Origin: JAOTVV01 sp041602035
Lineage (GTDB): Bacteria > Gemmatimonadota > Gemmatimonadetes > Gemmatimonadales > GWC2-71-9
Reading direction: 5' to 3'
Assembly: GCA_041602035.1 (NCBI GenBank)
Contig: JBFIHA010000019.1
Span: 1-51,137, forward strand
Length of the DNA: 51,137 bases
Part shown: positions 43,266 to 51,137 of the stretch, one piece after another
Layout of the letters: each line of letters starts with the position of its first letter
Position numbering within the stretch: position 1 is the first letter of the stretch
Made by a program: the position numbers and the translations under genes
The notes under the pieces: generated by a model
What the model saw: the letters and a program-made list of their open reading frames with translations, nothing else
Database searches by the model: none
What the model was told of the DNA's origin: nothing

Positions 43266-44356
43266 TTCGCGTCCTGATTGCAGGAGGAGGAACCGGTGGT
43301 CACCTCATGCCCGCGCTGGCTTTGGCCGACGCGTTTCGTGCGGAGGCCAGTGAGGTCGAGCCAGTCCTCGTGGGAGCCGAACGCGGTGTGGAGGCCAGCA
43401 TCCTCCCGACGCGTTCGTTCCGGTACCACCTCCTGCCGGTCGAGCCCCTCTACCGGCGCGCGTGGTGGCGAAATCTGCGGTGGCCGCTGATCGCCGCCCG
43501 CGTGCTTCGGTCCGGCGCACGGCTTCTGAAGGCCGAGCAGCCCGCGGTAGTGGTGGGGACCGGCGGCTACGCCGCAGGGCCCATCCTCTGGCAGGCCGAG
43601 CGCAGCGGTGTGCCCGTCGTGCTCCAGGAGCAAAACGCGTTTCCCGGCCTTACCACGCGCTGGCTGGCGGGCCGAGCTCGGCAGCTTCACCTGGGATACC
43701 CCGAAGCCAGGCTCCACCTCCGTCCGGGACGTCGCACGGAGGTGTGCCAGTACGGCAACCCGATCGCGCCGCCGCCCGACCCGCGGCCGGACACCCCGGA
43801 GGCGAAGGCCCGACTCGGACTTCCGAGCGACCGTCCGGTGACTCTCGTGATGGGAGGGAGCCAGGGGGCGAGGGCGGTCAATGCAGCGCTCGCCGGCGCC
43901 CTGCGGGGCGGGGCGCTGGAGCGTCACAGCGTGTTGTGGAGCACGGGGCCGGCGATGTACGAGGAATTCCGCGTGCTCCACCGAGAGCGCGAGTGCCTCG
44001 TCCGGCCGTTCTGGGACCCCGTGGCCGAGGCGTACGCCGCGGCCGACCTGGTTGTGGCCCGGGCGGGGGCGATGACGACGGCGGAGTTGTGTGCCTGGGG
44101 GTTACCGTCCGTGCTGATTCCGCTCCCCAGCGCTGCCGGTGGGCACCAGGCCAGAAACGCCGAGGCGCTCGCCAGGGCCGACGCGGCCGTGCACCTGAGC
44201 CAGGACCGGCTCGGAGTCGACTCCCTGGTTGCCGTCATTCGGCGGCTCCTCGATTCCCCGGCCGAGCGGTCCCGAATGGCCACCGCCGCCCGGGCGCGGG
44301 GGCACCCGAAAGCAGCCCAAAACATCGCCCGCCACATTCTGTCCCTAGTGAGCTAA
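43262..44356 (+). CDS. murG: lipid II synthase MurG (GlcNAc transferase)
   Basis: Peripheral membrane GT-B enzyme that adds GlcNAc to lipid I. 364 aa. IAGGGTGGHLMPALALA at the N-terminus (acceptor loop), TGGYAAGP, QEQNAFPGL, VMGGSQGARAVN and RAGAMTTAEL with PLPSAAGGHQARNAE (UDP-sugar site). Start GTG 43262 within the ftsW stop. It is followed by a 51-nt gap holding a promoter before murC. Confidence 0.95.
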   Translation: MIRVLIAGGGTGGHLMPALALADAFRAEASEVEPVLVGAERGVEASILPTRSFRYHLLPVEPLYRRAWWRNLRWPLIAARVLRSGARLLKAEQPAVVVGTGGYAAGPILWQAERSGVPVVLQEQNAFPGLTTRWLAGRARQLHLGYPEARLHLRPGRRTEVCQYGNPIAPPPDPRPDTPEAKARLGLPSDRPVTLVMGGSQGARAVNAALAGALRGGALERHSVLWSTGPAMYEEFRVLHRERECLVRPFWDPVAEAYAAADLVVARAGAMTTAELCAWGLPSVLIPLPSAAGGHQARNAEALARADAAVHLSQDRLGVDSLVAVIRRLLDSPAERSRMATAARARGHPKAAQNIARHILSLVS

Positions 44357-44367
44357 GTCCAGTACCT

Positions 44368-44395
44368 TTCGCAACTTTCGCGATCGCCTTATATT
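44368..44395 (+). promoter_or_regulatory. internal promoter upstream of murC
   Basis: TTCGCA (44368-44373), a 16-nt spacer and TATATT (44390-44395), an unusually AT-rich spot in this cluster. The -10 ends 12 nt before the murC ATG at 44408, leaving a leader of about 5 nt and no SD sequence. It is the largest gap inside the mur/fts run and probably a second entry point for murC-ftsQ-ftsA-ftsZ. Confidence 0.5.
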
Positions 44396-44407
44396 AGCTG
44401 CCCACCA

Positions 44408-45787
44408 ATGCAGCTGTTTACCCCAGACGATCCCCGACCCATCCATTTCATGGGGATAGCGGGCGCCGGAATGAGTGCGCTAGCGCTCGTCGCCTTGCGC
44501 CGCGGTGTTGCGGTTTGCGGTTGCGACGTCCATCCCGAAGCGGCGGCGGACCTGAAACGACGCGGCGCCACGGTCCTGTCGGGTCACGATCCGAGCCACG
44601 TAAGTGATGTCCGGGCATTGATTTACACCGCTGCAGTGGCGTCCGATCATCCCGAGGTTGCGGCGGCCCGAGCCGCCGATCTGCCTGTCCTCACGCGCGC
44701 CCGCGCCCTGGCGGCGGTTGTCGAGGGTGGAACGGTGATCGGAGTGGCGGGCACCCACGGCAAAACGACCACGACCGCGATGGTCGCCGACGCACTCACG
44801 GCGGCGGACCGGAACCCCACGGCCCTCGTGGGGGGGCGGGTCGACGCGTGGGAGGGGAACGTCCGATTTGGGAGCGATCAACTCTTCGTCGTCGAGGCCG
44901 ACGAGTACGATCGCTCCTTTCTCGAACTCACGCCCACCGTCGCGCTGGTGAACAACGTCGAAGCCGACCACCTGGAGTGCTACGGCTCGCTGGAGGCCCT
45001 CGAGGAGGCGTTCATCCGTTTCGCCGGACGGGCAGAGCGGGTCCTCATCGGCGCTGATGATGGTGGGGCCAAGCGCGTGGGCGAGGCGGTCACGGTCCCC
45101 GTGTGGACCGTGGGACTGGCCTCGGATGCGGATCTTCGGCTCACTGACGTCGTGCGAGAGTCGAAGCGGAACGCGGCGGCGCTGACCCTGCCAGATGGGA
45201 CGACGGTGCGGCTCGAGCTTCGCGTGCCGGGGCTCCACAATCTCCGCAACGCCGCAATGGCCGTCGGCGCGGCCCTGGCCATCGGCGCGGACGTGGACGC
45301 CGCCGTCGATGGCTTGTCCGGGTTCGCCGGAGTGGGGCGGCGGTTCGAGCTACTTGGCACCGTGCGCGGCGTGACCATTCTGGACGACTATGCGCATCAC
45401 CCATCCGAGGTTGCGGCGACCCTGGGTGCGCTGCGGCAGCGGTATCCGGAGGCCCGCCTCGTGGCCGTGTTCCAGCCGCACCTGTTTTCCCGGACGCGAG
45501 ACCTGGGACAGGCCATGGGGATTGCGCTCGCGATGGCCGACCACGCGGTGGTGACCGAGATCTACCCGGCCCGCGAGCGGCCGATCCCCGGGGTCACGGG
45601 CAGACTGGTCGCCGAAGCTGCGCGCATGGCCGGCGCAGCGGTGGAGTGGGTGCCGGTCCGCGGCGACGTGACCGACCGTGTGGCCGCCGTGGTGACGGAC
45701 GGGGACGTCGTGGTGACCTTGGGCGCCGGAGACATCACCGAGGTCGGTCGAGAACTCATGCGACAACTCAGCGGCGCGGCGGCGTGA
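44408..45787 (+). CDS. murC: UDP-MurNAc:L-Ala ligase MurC
   Basis: First Mur ligase, adds L-Ala to UDP-MurNAc. 459 aa. HFMGIAGAGMSALA at the N-terminus, VAGTHGKTTTTAM ATP loop, VEADEYDRSFL, NVEADHLECYGS, DDYAHHPSEVAATL and QPHLFSRTRDL. No ribosome-binding site before ATG 44408; see the promoter entry. murB, which often follows, is absent: the stop overlaps ftsQ by 4 nt. Confidence 0.96.
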   Translation: MQLFTPDDPRPIHFMGIAGAGMSALALVALRRGVAVCGCDVHPEAAADLKRRGATVLSGHDPSHVSDVRALIYTAAVASDHPEVAAARAADLPVLTRARALAAVVEGGTVIGVAGTHGKTTTTAMVADALTAADRNPTALVGGRVDAWEGNVRFGSDQLFVVEADEYDRSFLELTPTVALVNNVEADHLECYGSLEALEEAFIRFAGRAERVLIGADDGGAKRVGEAVTVPVWTVGLASDADLRLTDVVRESKRNAAALTLPDGTTVRLELRVPGLHNLRNAAMAVGAALAIGADVDAAVDGLSGFAGVGRRFELLGTVRGVTILDDYAHHPSEVAATLGALRQRYPEARLVAVFQPHLFSRTRDLGQAMGIALAMADHAVVTEIYPARERPIPGVTGRLVAEAARMAGAAVEWVPVRGDVTDRVAAVVTDGDVVVTLGAGDITEVGRELMRQLSGAAA

Positions 45788-46464
45788 GGCGGCGTCTCAC
45801 CCTTCTCGCCCTCGGCATCGGGACCGTGGCGTTGGCCTACGTTCTGCTGCCGCTGGGACTCAGGCGGATCGACTTCTTCCGGGTACGGCAGGTCGAGTTG
45901 GTGGGTGTGCGGTATCTGGAGCCGGAGCGGGTGCTGGCTGGTCTCATGCTTCCCACCGACCTCAATCTGTTCGACCCTCTGCGTGCGGTGGAGCAGCATG
46001 CCGAGGCCGTTCCTGGAATCCTCGAGGCCACCGCGACCCGGCGCCTCCCGGCCACGCTTCGTGTCACCGTGGTCGAAGCGCTGCCCGTGGCGTTTGCGCG
46101 CGGCAGCAGCGGTCTCGTGCCACTCGACCGGTTGGGACGTTCGCTCCCGTACGACGCCGCGGCGACTGGATTCGATCTCCCGATTGTGGAACGGCCGGAT
46201 TCGGTGCTCACGCGGATCCTCACGCTCGTGCGCGTGGCGGATGCGACGCTGTTCGAGCAGGTGGATGCCGCTCGGCGCGGCCGGGACGAATCCGTTATTC
46301 TGGAGCTGGGAACTCGGCGCGTCCTGTTGGCCGCGGGCGCCGTCGAGGAACACATTCGAGCCGTCCAGGCCGTCCGCCTGCACCTCACGCAGCAGGAGAT
46401 CCCGTTTTGGGAGCTCGATGCCCGCTTCGAGGGGTGGGTCGTCGTACGTCGGGGGAGAGCGTGA
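45784..46464 (+). CDS. ftsQ: division protein FtsQ
   Basis: 226 aa. A basic start (MRRRLTLL), one membrane helix (about 5-25), then a POTRA domain (about 30-105: FFRVRQVELVGVRYLEPERV, LPATLRVTVVEALPVAFA) and a beta domain ending in FEGWVVVR. It links FtsL/FtsB and the divisome in the periplasm. GTG start in the murC stop; a longer upstream frame lies wholly inside murC. Stop overlaps ftsA by 4 nt. Confidence 0.9.
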   Translation: MRRRLTLLALGIGTVALAYVLLPLGLRRIDFFRVRQVELVGVRYLEPERVLAGLMLPTDLNLFDPLRAVEQHAEAVPGILEATATRRLPATLRVTVVEALPVAFARGSSGLVPLDRLGRSLPYDAAATGFDLPIVERPDSVLTRILTLVRVADATLFEQVDAARRGRDESVILELGTRRVLLAAGAVEEHIRAVQAVRLHLTQQEIPFWELDARFEGWVVVRRGRA

Positions 46465-47690
46465 AGCGTGAATCGGTAGTCGCCGGGCTGGACATCGGCA
46501 GCACGAAGACCTGTGCGGTAATCGCCGAGGTCACGGGCGAGGGGCGATCGGTCTCGACGAAGATTCTCGGTGTGGGTCTCGCCCGCACCACCGGTGTTCG
46601 ACGCGGGGTGGTGCGTGACATCGAGGAAACGACCCGCGCGGTCGGGAGTGCCGTGCGGGATGCCGAGCGCATGGCGGGCGCCAAGGTGACAGGCGTCTTC
46701 TGCGGTGTGTCCGCCGAAAACGTTCGGACCCAGGTGACCAAGGGCCTCGTAGCCGTGGCGGGCAATGAGGTGAGGCCTGCGGACGTGAAGCGTGTGCACG
46801 AGGTGGCGCTGAGCGTCAGCCTCGGCGACGAGCACGAGCTCCTGCTGCCGATTCCCCAGGAGTATACGCTGGACAAGCAGGGCGGAATCAACGATCCCAT
46901 CGGTATGACTGGCATGCGGCTCGAGGTCGAGATGCGGATCATGGCCGTGCACAAGCAGTCGGCCCAGAACCTCCGAAAGGCCGTTGAACGCGCCGGCTAT
47001 CCGGTGCACGAATTGGTGCTCGAGCCGCTGGCGGCAGCCCAGGCGGTACTGACCGAGGAGGAGAAGGAACTCGGCTGCGCCCTGGTGGAGCTTGGCGGTG
47101 GCTCGACCACCGTCGCTATCTTCCATGATCACAAGCTCCGGCACCTCTCGTCGGATCGGTGCGCGGGCACGTACGTGACGAGCGATCTCGTACACGGGTT
47201 GAGCGTCACCCAAACCGACGCGGAGCGCTTGAAGGAACGGTGGGGTGTCGCGTACACTCCGCTCGTCGATCCGGACGAGATGATCGAGCTGCCCGGCACA
47301 CCGGGGCAGGGCGTGCGGCACGCGAAGCGAGAGTTGGTGGCGCACATCGTCCACCAACGACTCGACGAGATCTTTGGCCGAGTGCTCGATCAGGTGGGGC
47401 AGGCGGGGTACGCGGGGCGGCTCCCGGCGGGAGTGGTGCTGACGGGGGGCGGCGCGCATATGGCGGGCATCGTCGAGCTCGGTCGGGAGGTGTTTGCGAT
47501 GCCGGTGCGGAAGGGCGTACCCGAGCGCGGCATCAAGGGATTGGTCGATAGCGTCCAAGCGCCGCGGTACGCGGTGCCCGTGGGGTTGGCCCTCTACGGC
47601 ATGCGTCGCTCGCTCGGGGACGCTCTGGGTGATACGGCGGTGGACAAGGTCTTGGGTCCGGTGAAGCGTTGGCTGCAGGAGTTCTTTTAG
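46461..47690 (+). CDS. ftsA: division protein FtsA
   Basis: Actin-like ATPase that tethers FtsZ to the membrane. 409 aa. VAGLDIGSTKTCAVIAEV (phosphate 1), LVELGGGSTTVAIF (phosphate 2), VLTGGGAHMAGIVEL (adenosine) and a C-terminal amphipathic tail (VLGPVKRWLQEFF) for membrane binding. GTG 46461 preceded by GGGGGAG. 23 nt separate it from ftsZ. Confidence 0.95.
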   Translation: MKRESVVAGLDIGSTKTCAVIAEVTGEGRSVSTKILGVGLARTTGVRRGVVRDIEETTRAVGSAVRDAERMAGAKVTGVFCGVSAENVRTQVTKGLVAVAGNEVRPADVKRVHEVALSVSLGDEHELLLPIPQEYTLDKQGGINDPIGMTGMRLEVEMRIMAVHKQSAQNLRKAVERAGYPVHELVLEPLAAAQAVLTEEEKELGCALVELGGGSTTVAIFHDHKLRHLSSDRCAGTYVTSDLVHGLSVTQTDAERLKERWGVAYTPLVDPDEMIELPGTPGQGVRHAKRELVAHIVHQRLDEIFGRVLDQVGQAGYAGRLPAGVVLTGGGAHMAGIVELGREVFAMPVRKGVPERGIKGLVDSVQAPRYAVPVGLALYGMRRSLGDALGDTAVDKVLGPVKRWLQEFF

Positions 47691-47713
47691 CCTTAGGCGA
47701 CTACGAGGAACGC

Positions 47714-48850
47714 ATGGTCTTCGAACTCGAGGAATCGATCGCGAAGAACGCCCGCATGAAGGTGGCCGGGATCGGCGGGGGCGGAGGCAACGCCGTGAAT
47801 CGGATGATCGAGGAGCGTCTGTCGGGGGTGGAGTTCATCTCGGTCAACACGGACGCGCAGGCGCTCATGTACAACAAGGCGGACGTCAAGACCCAGATCG
47901 GCAAGAAGCTGACGCGGGGTCTTGGTGCCGGTGCCCGCCCCGAGATTGGCCGCCAGGCGATCGAAGAGAATCGCGACGATGTGCTGCACGTGCTGGAAGG
48001 CGCCGATCTCGTATTCGTCACGTGTGGTATGGGCGGAGGCACGGGGACGGGAGCAGCGCCTATCGTCGCGCAGTTGTCCCGTGACGTCGGTGCCCTCACG
48101 GTCGGTATCGTGACCAAGCCGTTCCTGTTCGAAGGCCGCAAACGGATGCGGCAGGCCGAGATCGGCATCGCCGAAATGCGGAAACACGTCGACACGATGA
48201 TCGTCGTACCCAACGAGCGGCTGCTCGCGGTCGTCGGCAAGAACGTGCCGTTCCAGGAAGCGCTCAAGAAGGCCGACGAGGTCCTGCTGCACGCAACCCA
48301 GGGAATCTCGACGCTCATCAGCGTCACCGGCCTCGTGAACGTGGACTTCGCCGACGTTCGCACGGTGATGCAGAATGGCGGATCCGCCCTCATGGGCACC
48401 GGGGTTGGCCGCGGAGAGGACCGGGCCATCGAAGCGGCGCAGCAGGCCATTACGAGCCCGCTGTTGGACAACGTGTCGATCGGTGGGTCGACCGGCGTGC
48501 TGGTGAACATCATGGGCGGCGAAGACCTCACGCTGGGCGAGGTGAACCAGATCAGTGAGATCATCCACGACGCCGCGGGCGATCAGGCCGAGATCATCTT
48601 CGGGGCAGTGCACGATCCCGCGATGGCCGGTGAGGTACGCGTGACCGTGATTGCCACAGGCTTCGACAAGGTCACGACGGCGCAGGAGGGCCCCTTCGGC
48701 CGAGCCGGGGTGTCTGGGGTTCTCCCGTTTCCGCAGCGACCGCAGCGAATCGCCACGCCGATGCAGCAGCCGAGTCAGGCGCCGGCCGTCCCAGACGCCG
48801 AGGTGGGGGAGATGGAGATACCGACCTTCATCCGGCGTCAGATGGACTGA
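47714..48850 (+). CDS. ftsZ: division GTPase FtsZ
   Basis: Tubulin-like GTPase that forms the Z ring. 378 aa. VAGIGGGGGNAVNRM, NTDAQAL, the tubulin signature GGGTGTG at 107-113, LLAVVGKNVPFQEALKKAD and the C-terminal conserved peptide EIPTFIRRQMD for FtsA binding, after a short Pro/Gln linker (about 310-360). ATG 47714 with GAGGA 5-8 nt upstream; the earlier in-frame starts lie inside ftsA. Stop overlaps the M23 gene by 1 nt. Confidence 0.97.
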   Translation: MVFELEESIAKNARMKVAGIGGGGGNAVNRMIEERLSGVEFISVNTDAQALMYNKADVKTQIGKKLTRGLGAGARPEIGRQAIEENRDDVLHVLEGADLVFVTCGMGGGTGTGAAPIVAQLSRDVGALTVGIVTKPFLFEGRKRMRQAEIGIAEMRKHVDTMIVVPNERLLAVVGKNVPFQEALKKADEVLLHATQGISTLISVTGLVNVDFADVRTVMQNGGSALMGTGVGRGEDRAIEAAQQAITSPLLDNVSIGGSTGVLVNIMGGEDLTLGEVNQISEIIHDAAGDQAEIIFGAVHDPAMAGEVRVTVIATGFDKVTTAQEGPFGRAGVSGVLPFPQRPQRIATPMQQPSQAPAVPDAEVGEMEIPTFIRRQMD

Positions 48851-50112
48851 TGCACGGCCGGGCGCTTCGCGTCGTCGCCGGGCTGGCGGCCGGCGTGATC
48901 CTCATTCGCATTGGGGCGAGCGTCCTGGGCGGAGAAGACCTCCCGGTCGCTCCGCCGCTTGTCGTTACGACCGCGTACGAGGAGCGAAGCGACACCCTCA
49001 AGTCCAGCGAGACACTGTCCCACCTGTTCGCCCGCCACAACATCGTCGGATCCGAGCTGCTGCAGCTCCTCGACGCCGCGGAACCCATGGATCCCCGGCG
49101 GGTGCGTGCCGGCCAGGTGTTTGAGTTTCGCTACATGCTCAACGAGCCGGCGCCGGAGCGGGTGACGGTCCGCCTGGGGAGTGAGCAGATCCTCCGCCTC
49201 ACGCGAAACGTGGAAGCCGGATGGTTGGGTGAGTCGCAGCCGATATACTGGATGGTCAATACCGAGATCGCTCGCGGACAGATCGGATCGTCGCTGTACG
49301 AGACGGTCGAGGGGCTGGTGCCCGACGCCGTGCTGCCAATGGCCGAGCGCGCCCGCCTGACCTGGGAGCTGGCTGACGGCGTGTTCGGCTGGGTCATCGA
49401 CTTCACGCGGGACAACTACCCTGGGGACACGTTCGAGATCGCGTACGAACGGCTGACCTCCGACCACGGAGACGTACGGTTCGGGCGCATCCTCGCCGCA
49501 CGGATCGAGACCCGTGGCGTGGAGAACTCGGCCTATCTCATGCCCGACGATCGGGGATTCAACGCTTACTATTCAGCCGATGGTCATTCGCTGCGTCGGG
49601 CGTTCAAGCTCTATCCCGCCGAGTTCCGGCGGATCTCGTCGGGGTTCTCGCGCAACCGCTACCACCCGATTCTCAAGCAGAGCCGACCGCACCTCGGTGT
49701 CGACTACTCGGCGGCGAGCGGGACGCCGATCATGGCCACCGGCGACGGCACGATCGCGCGCGCCAACCGCTGGGGTGGATATGGCCTCGTGGTGGTGATT
49801 CGCCACCCAAAGGGGATCGAGACCCGCTACGCGCATATGCGCGGCCTTGCCTCGGGCATCCGCGCCGGCGCTCGAGTGCGGCAGGGTCAGGTGATCGGAT
49901 ACGTGGGGATGTCCGGGCTGGCCACGGCGCCGCATCTGCACTACGAGTTTCTGAAGAACGATCGGCACGTCGATCCGCGCACCGCCGTTCGCTTCGGTGA
50001 AGGCGAGCCGGTCCCCAAGACCCGGCGGGCCGAGTTCGACTCCTTGAAGATCCACTACGATCGGTTGCTCGCGCCTCCAGCGACACGCACCATCGCGGCC
50101 GGACTCGACTGA
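48850..50112 (+). CDS. M23-family peptidase, membrane-anchored
   Basis: 420 aa. One N-terminal membrane helix or signal anchor (about 5-25), an OapA/LysM-like and Csd3-type N-terminal region (SDTLKSSETLSHLFARHN), and an M23 LytM domain with zinc ligands H281 and D285 (HLGVD), catalytic H329 (YAHM) and H364 (HLHYEF). All are intact, so it is probably an active endopeptidase that cuts peptidoglycan cross-links, unlike degenerate EnvC-type activators. The ATG overlaps the ftsZ TGA (TGATG), suggesting co-expression with division. Confidence 0.9.
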   Translation: MHGRALRVVAGLAAGVILIRIGASVLGGEDLPVAPPLVVTTAYEERSDTLKSSETLSHLFARHNIVGSELLQLLDAAEPMDPRRVRAGQVFEFRYMLNEPAPERVTVRLGSEQILRLTRNVEAGWLGESQPIYWMVNTEIARGQIGSSLYETVEGLVPDAVLPMAERARLTWELADGVFGWVIDFTRDNYPGDTFEIAYERLTSDHGDVRFGRILAARIETRGVENSAYLMPDDRGFNAYYSADGHSLRRAFKLYPAEFRRISSGFSRNRYHPILKQSRPHLGVDYSAASGTPIMATGDGTIARANRWGGYGLVVVIRHPKGIETRYAHMRGLASGIRAGARVRQGQVIGYVGMSGLATAPHLHYEFLKNDRHVDPRTAVRFGEGEPVPKTRRAEFDSLKIHYDRLLAPPATRTIAAGLD

Positions 50113-50120
50113 CGGCCGAG

Positions 50121-50154
50121 GGATCGGAGGCGACGGGTGCGGTACCCGTGATCC
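50121..50154 (+). terminator. hairpin after the M23 gene
   Basis: ACGGGT (50133-50138), loop GCGGT, ACCCGT (50144-50149), with outer GGATC/GATCC pairing (50121-50125 with 50150-50154). No T-tract. It may end the dcw-M23 transcript. Confidence 0.4.
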
Positions 50155-50176
50155 GATACCTTGAATCCTCGCACCC

Positions 50177-51137
50177 ATGCTGCTGATCGTCACGTTCCTC
50201 GCCGCGGCGCTCGCGTTCGGGGTGTGGGCGTACGTGGTCCGTGAAGGGCTGGGTGCAGCAGGCCTCGGCCTCGCCACGATGCGTGCTGCCGGAGTTGGAC
50301 TCCTCGTCCTGTTGCTGCTGGACCCGTCGTGGCTCGGTGTGGCCGCTCCCGGCCGACCGATGGTGCTGCTGGATCGATCCCTGAGCCTCGATGCGGCGGG
50401 CGGGCAGTGGGCGCGCGCGCGGGACACCGCGCAGCAGATTGCAGGATCGCGCGGCCGCATCGTGGGGTTCGGGACTGCGGTCGGGCCCGTCGCAGACGCG
50501 GATCCCCTCGACGGAGACTCGCGACTTCGGGACGCCCTCATGGTGGCGCGAGGGTTGGGGGGGCCGATCACGGTCGTGACCGACGGAGAGCTCACTGATC
50601 TCTCGACCGTGCCGCCGCCGCTCCTGCGTGACGTCGAAATCGCGGTGTTGCCGCGTGAAGACGTGCCCGGCGTCGCACTGCTGCACGTTGATCTCCCCAC
50701 CATGGTCGCCAGCGATGATTCGATAGTGGCGTCGGCGATGATCGGTGCGTGGGGGGAGCTCGACGCCCCGGTTCGCCTCGAGGTTCTGCTCGGAGATCGA
50801 CGCCTCCGCGCCCAACAGTTCGACTTACCGCCTCGGCCCACCACCGTCCGCCGGTCCATCGTGCTCCCACCCCGGACCGTTGCGCCAGGGAATCACGTAG
50901 TGGAGTTTCGGGTCGGCGCGGACGGTGATGCCGAATTGCGAGACAACGTTCGGCTCCGCACGATTACGGTAGTGGCGCTGGCGCCCATCGTCGTGATACT
51001 GGATCCACCGGACTGGGACGGCCGAGTGCTGGCAAAGACGGTGGCCGACGTGTCCGGCGTGCCGGTCCGCGGGTTCGCGCGAGTGGCGGACGAATCGTGG
51101 ATCGAGATGCGGACTGGAGCGCCCGTGAGCGCGACGG
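50177..51137 (+). CDS. vWA-like membrane protein, cut by window end
   Basis: Open frame from ATG 50177 to the window end (320 codons, no stop). Two N-terminal hydrophobic segments (about 1-20 and 35-50) flank a short loop. Then PMVLLDRSLSLD, where D66-x-S68-x-S70 fits a MIDAS metal motif, and VVTDGELTD with D136/G137 match a vWA-type fold; later beta-rich residues (VEFRVGADGDAELRDNVR) resemble the BatA/CARDB-like part of large membrane proteins with vWA domains. No SD precedes the ATG. The function and full length are unknown. Confidence 0.65.
   Translation, partial: MLLIVTFLAAALAFGVWAYVVREGLGAAGLGLATMRAAGVGLLVLLLLDPSWLGVAAPGRPMVLLDRSLSLDAAGGQWARARDTAQQIAGSRGRIVGFGTAVGPVADADPLDGDSRLRDALMVARGLGGPITVVTDGELTDLSTVPPPLLRDVEIAVLPREDVPGVALLHVDLPTMVASDDSIVASAMIGAWGELDAPVRLEVLLGDRRLRAQQFDLPPRPTTVRRSIVLPPRTVAPGNHVVEFRVGADGDAELRDNVRLRTITVVALAPIVVILDPPDWDGRVLAKTVADVSGVPVRGFARVADESWIEMRTGAPVSAT

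Noticed and set aside
45837..47558. 573-aa minus-strand frame across ftsQ/ftsA
   Set aside because: Antisense to two certain genes; the product is His/Arg-rich with no recognisable fold.
1..51137. Insertion sequences, prophage, attachment sites or CRISPR arrays
   Set aside because: No transposase, integrase, phage genes, target-site duplications flanking a cargo, or repeat-spacer arrays were seen; both tRNAs are intact without a duplicated 3' end nearby.

Overview
The window is a dense, high-GC stretch of bacterial chromosome. Every gene I accept is on the + strand, and neighbouring genes very often share a 1-nt or 4-nt stop/start overlap. The gene set fits Gemmatimonadota or a close relative: a eukaryote-like IleRS2, a Gram-negative meso-DAP peptidoglycan pathway whose FtsI carries a PASTA domain, many TPR proteins, an MglA/Roadblock/DUF4388 cluster, and lspA next to a DksA-like protein. 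That assignment is inference from content; there is no rRNA or marker search behind it.

Layout. (1) 1-4766: a short possible gene remnant, class I fumarase, a 55-aa small protein between terminator-like hairpins, an LVIVD-repeat lipoprotein and a TerB-like protein. (2) 4771-12754: tilS, ftsH, folP, cdaA (c-di-AMP synthase) and a DUF2723 GT-C type membrane glycosyltransferase, ending at a hairpin. (3) 12824-19935: yggS, divIVA, punA, ileS, a DksA/TraR zinc finger gene, lspA and an RluD-type pseudouridine synthase. They are mostly overlapping and start at a promoter that looks leaderless. (4) 20057-31437: an accessory island of a 900-aa TPR protein, a DUF4388-TPR protein, a TPR-Roadblock protein, two more Roadblock/LC7 proteins, an MglA-type GTPase, a protein with two DnaA-like AAA+ modules, a second DUF4388-TPR protein, a coiled-coil/TPR protein and a membrane metallopeptidase. 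(5) 31455-33740: a small membrane protein, tRNA-Val(TAC), a secreted TPR protein and tRNA-Asp(GTC). (6) 33706-48850: the division and cell wall (dcw) cluster rsmH-ftsL-ftsI-murE-murF-mraY-murD-ftsW-murG-murC-ftsQ-ftsA-ftsZ, with no mraZ, murB or ddl. (7) 48850 to the end: an M23 peptidase overlapping ftsZ by 1 nt, and the start of a vWA-like membrane protein cut by the window edge.

The best candidate for an undescribed system is region 4. An MglA-type Ras-like GTPase, several Roadblock proteins (the family of MglA's GAP MglB), two DUF4388 proteins and a tandem DnaA-type ATPase lie in one run of overlapping genes. This suggests a GTPase-controlled localisation or signalling machine with a DnaA-derived AAA+ component. 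Other points of interest are an IleRS2 with a swapped GIHH signature, two genes whose N-termini seem to start at non-AUG codons, three promoters placed so close to start codons that transcripts would be leaderless or nearly so, and a tRNA-Asp with a perfect 12-bp hairpin at the head of the dcw cluster.
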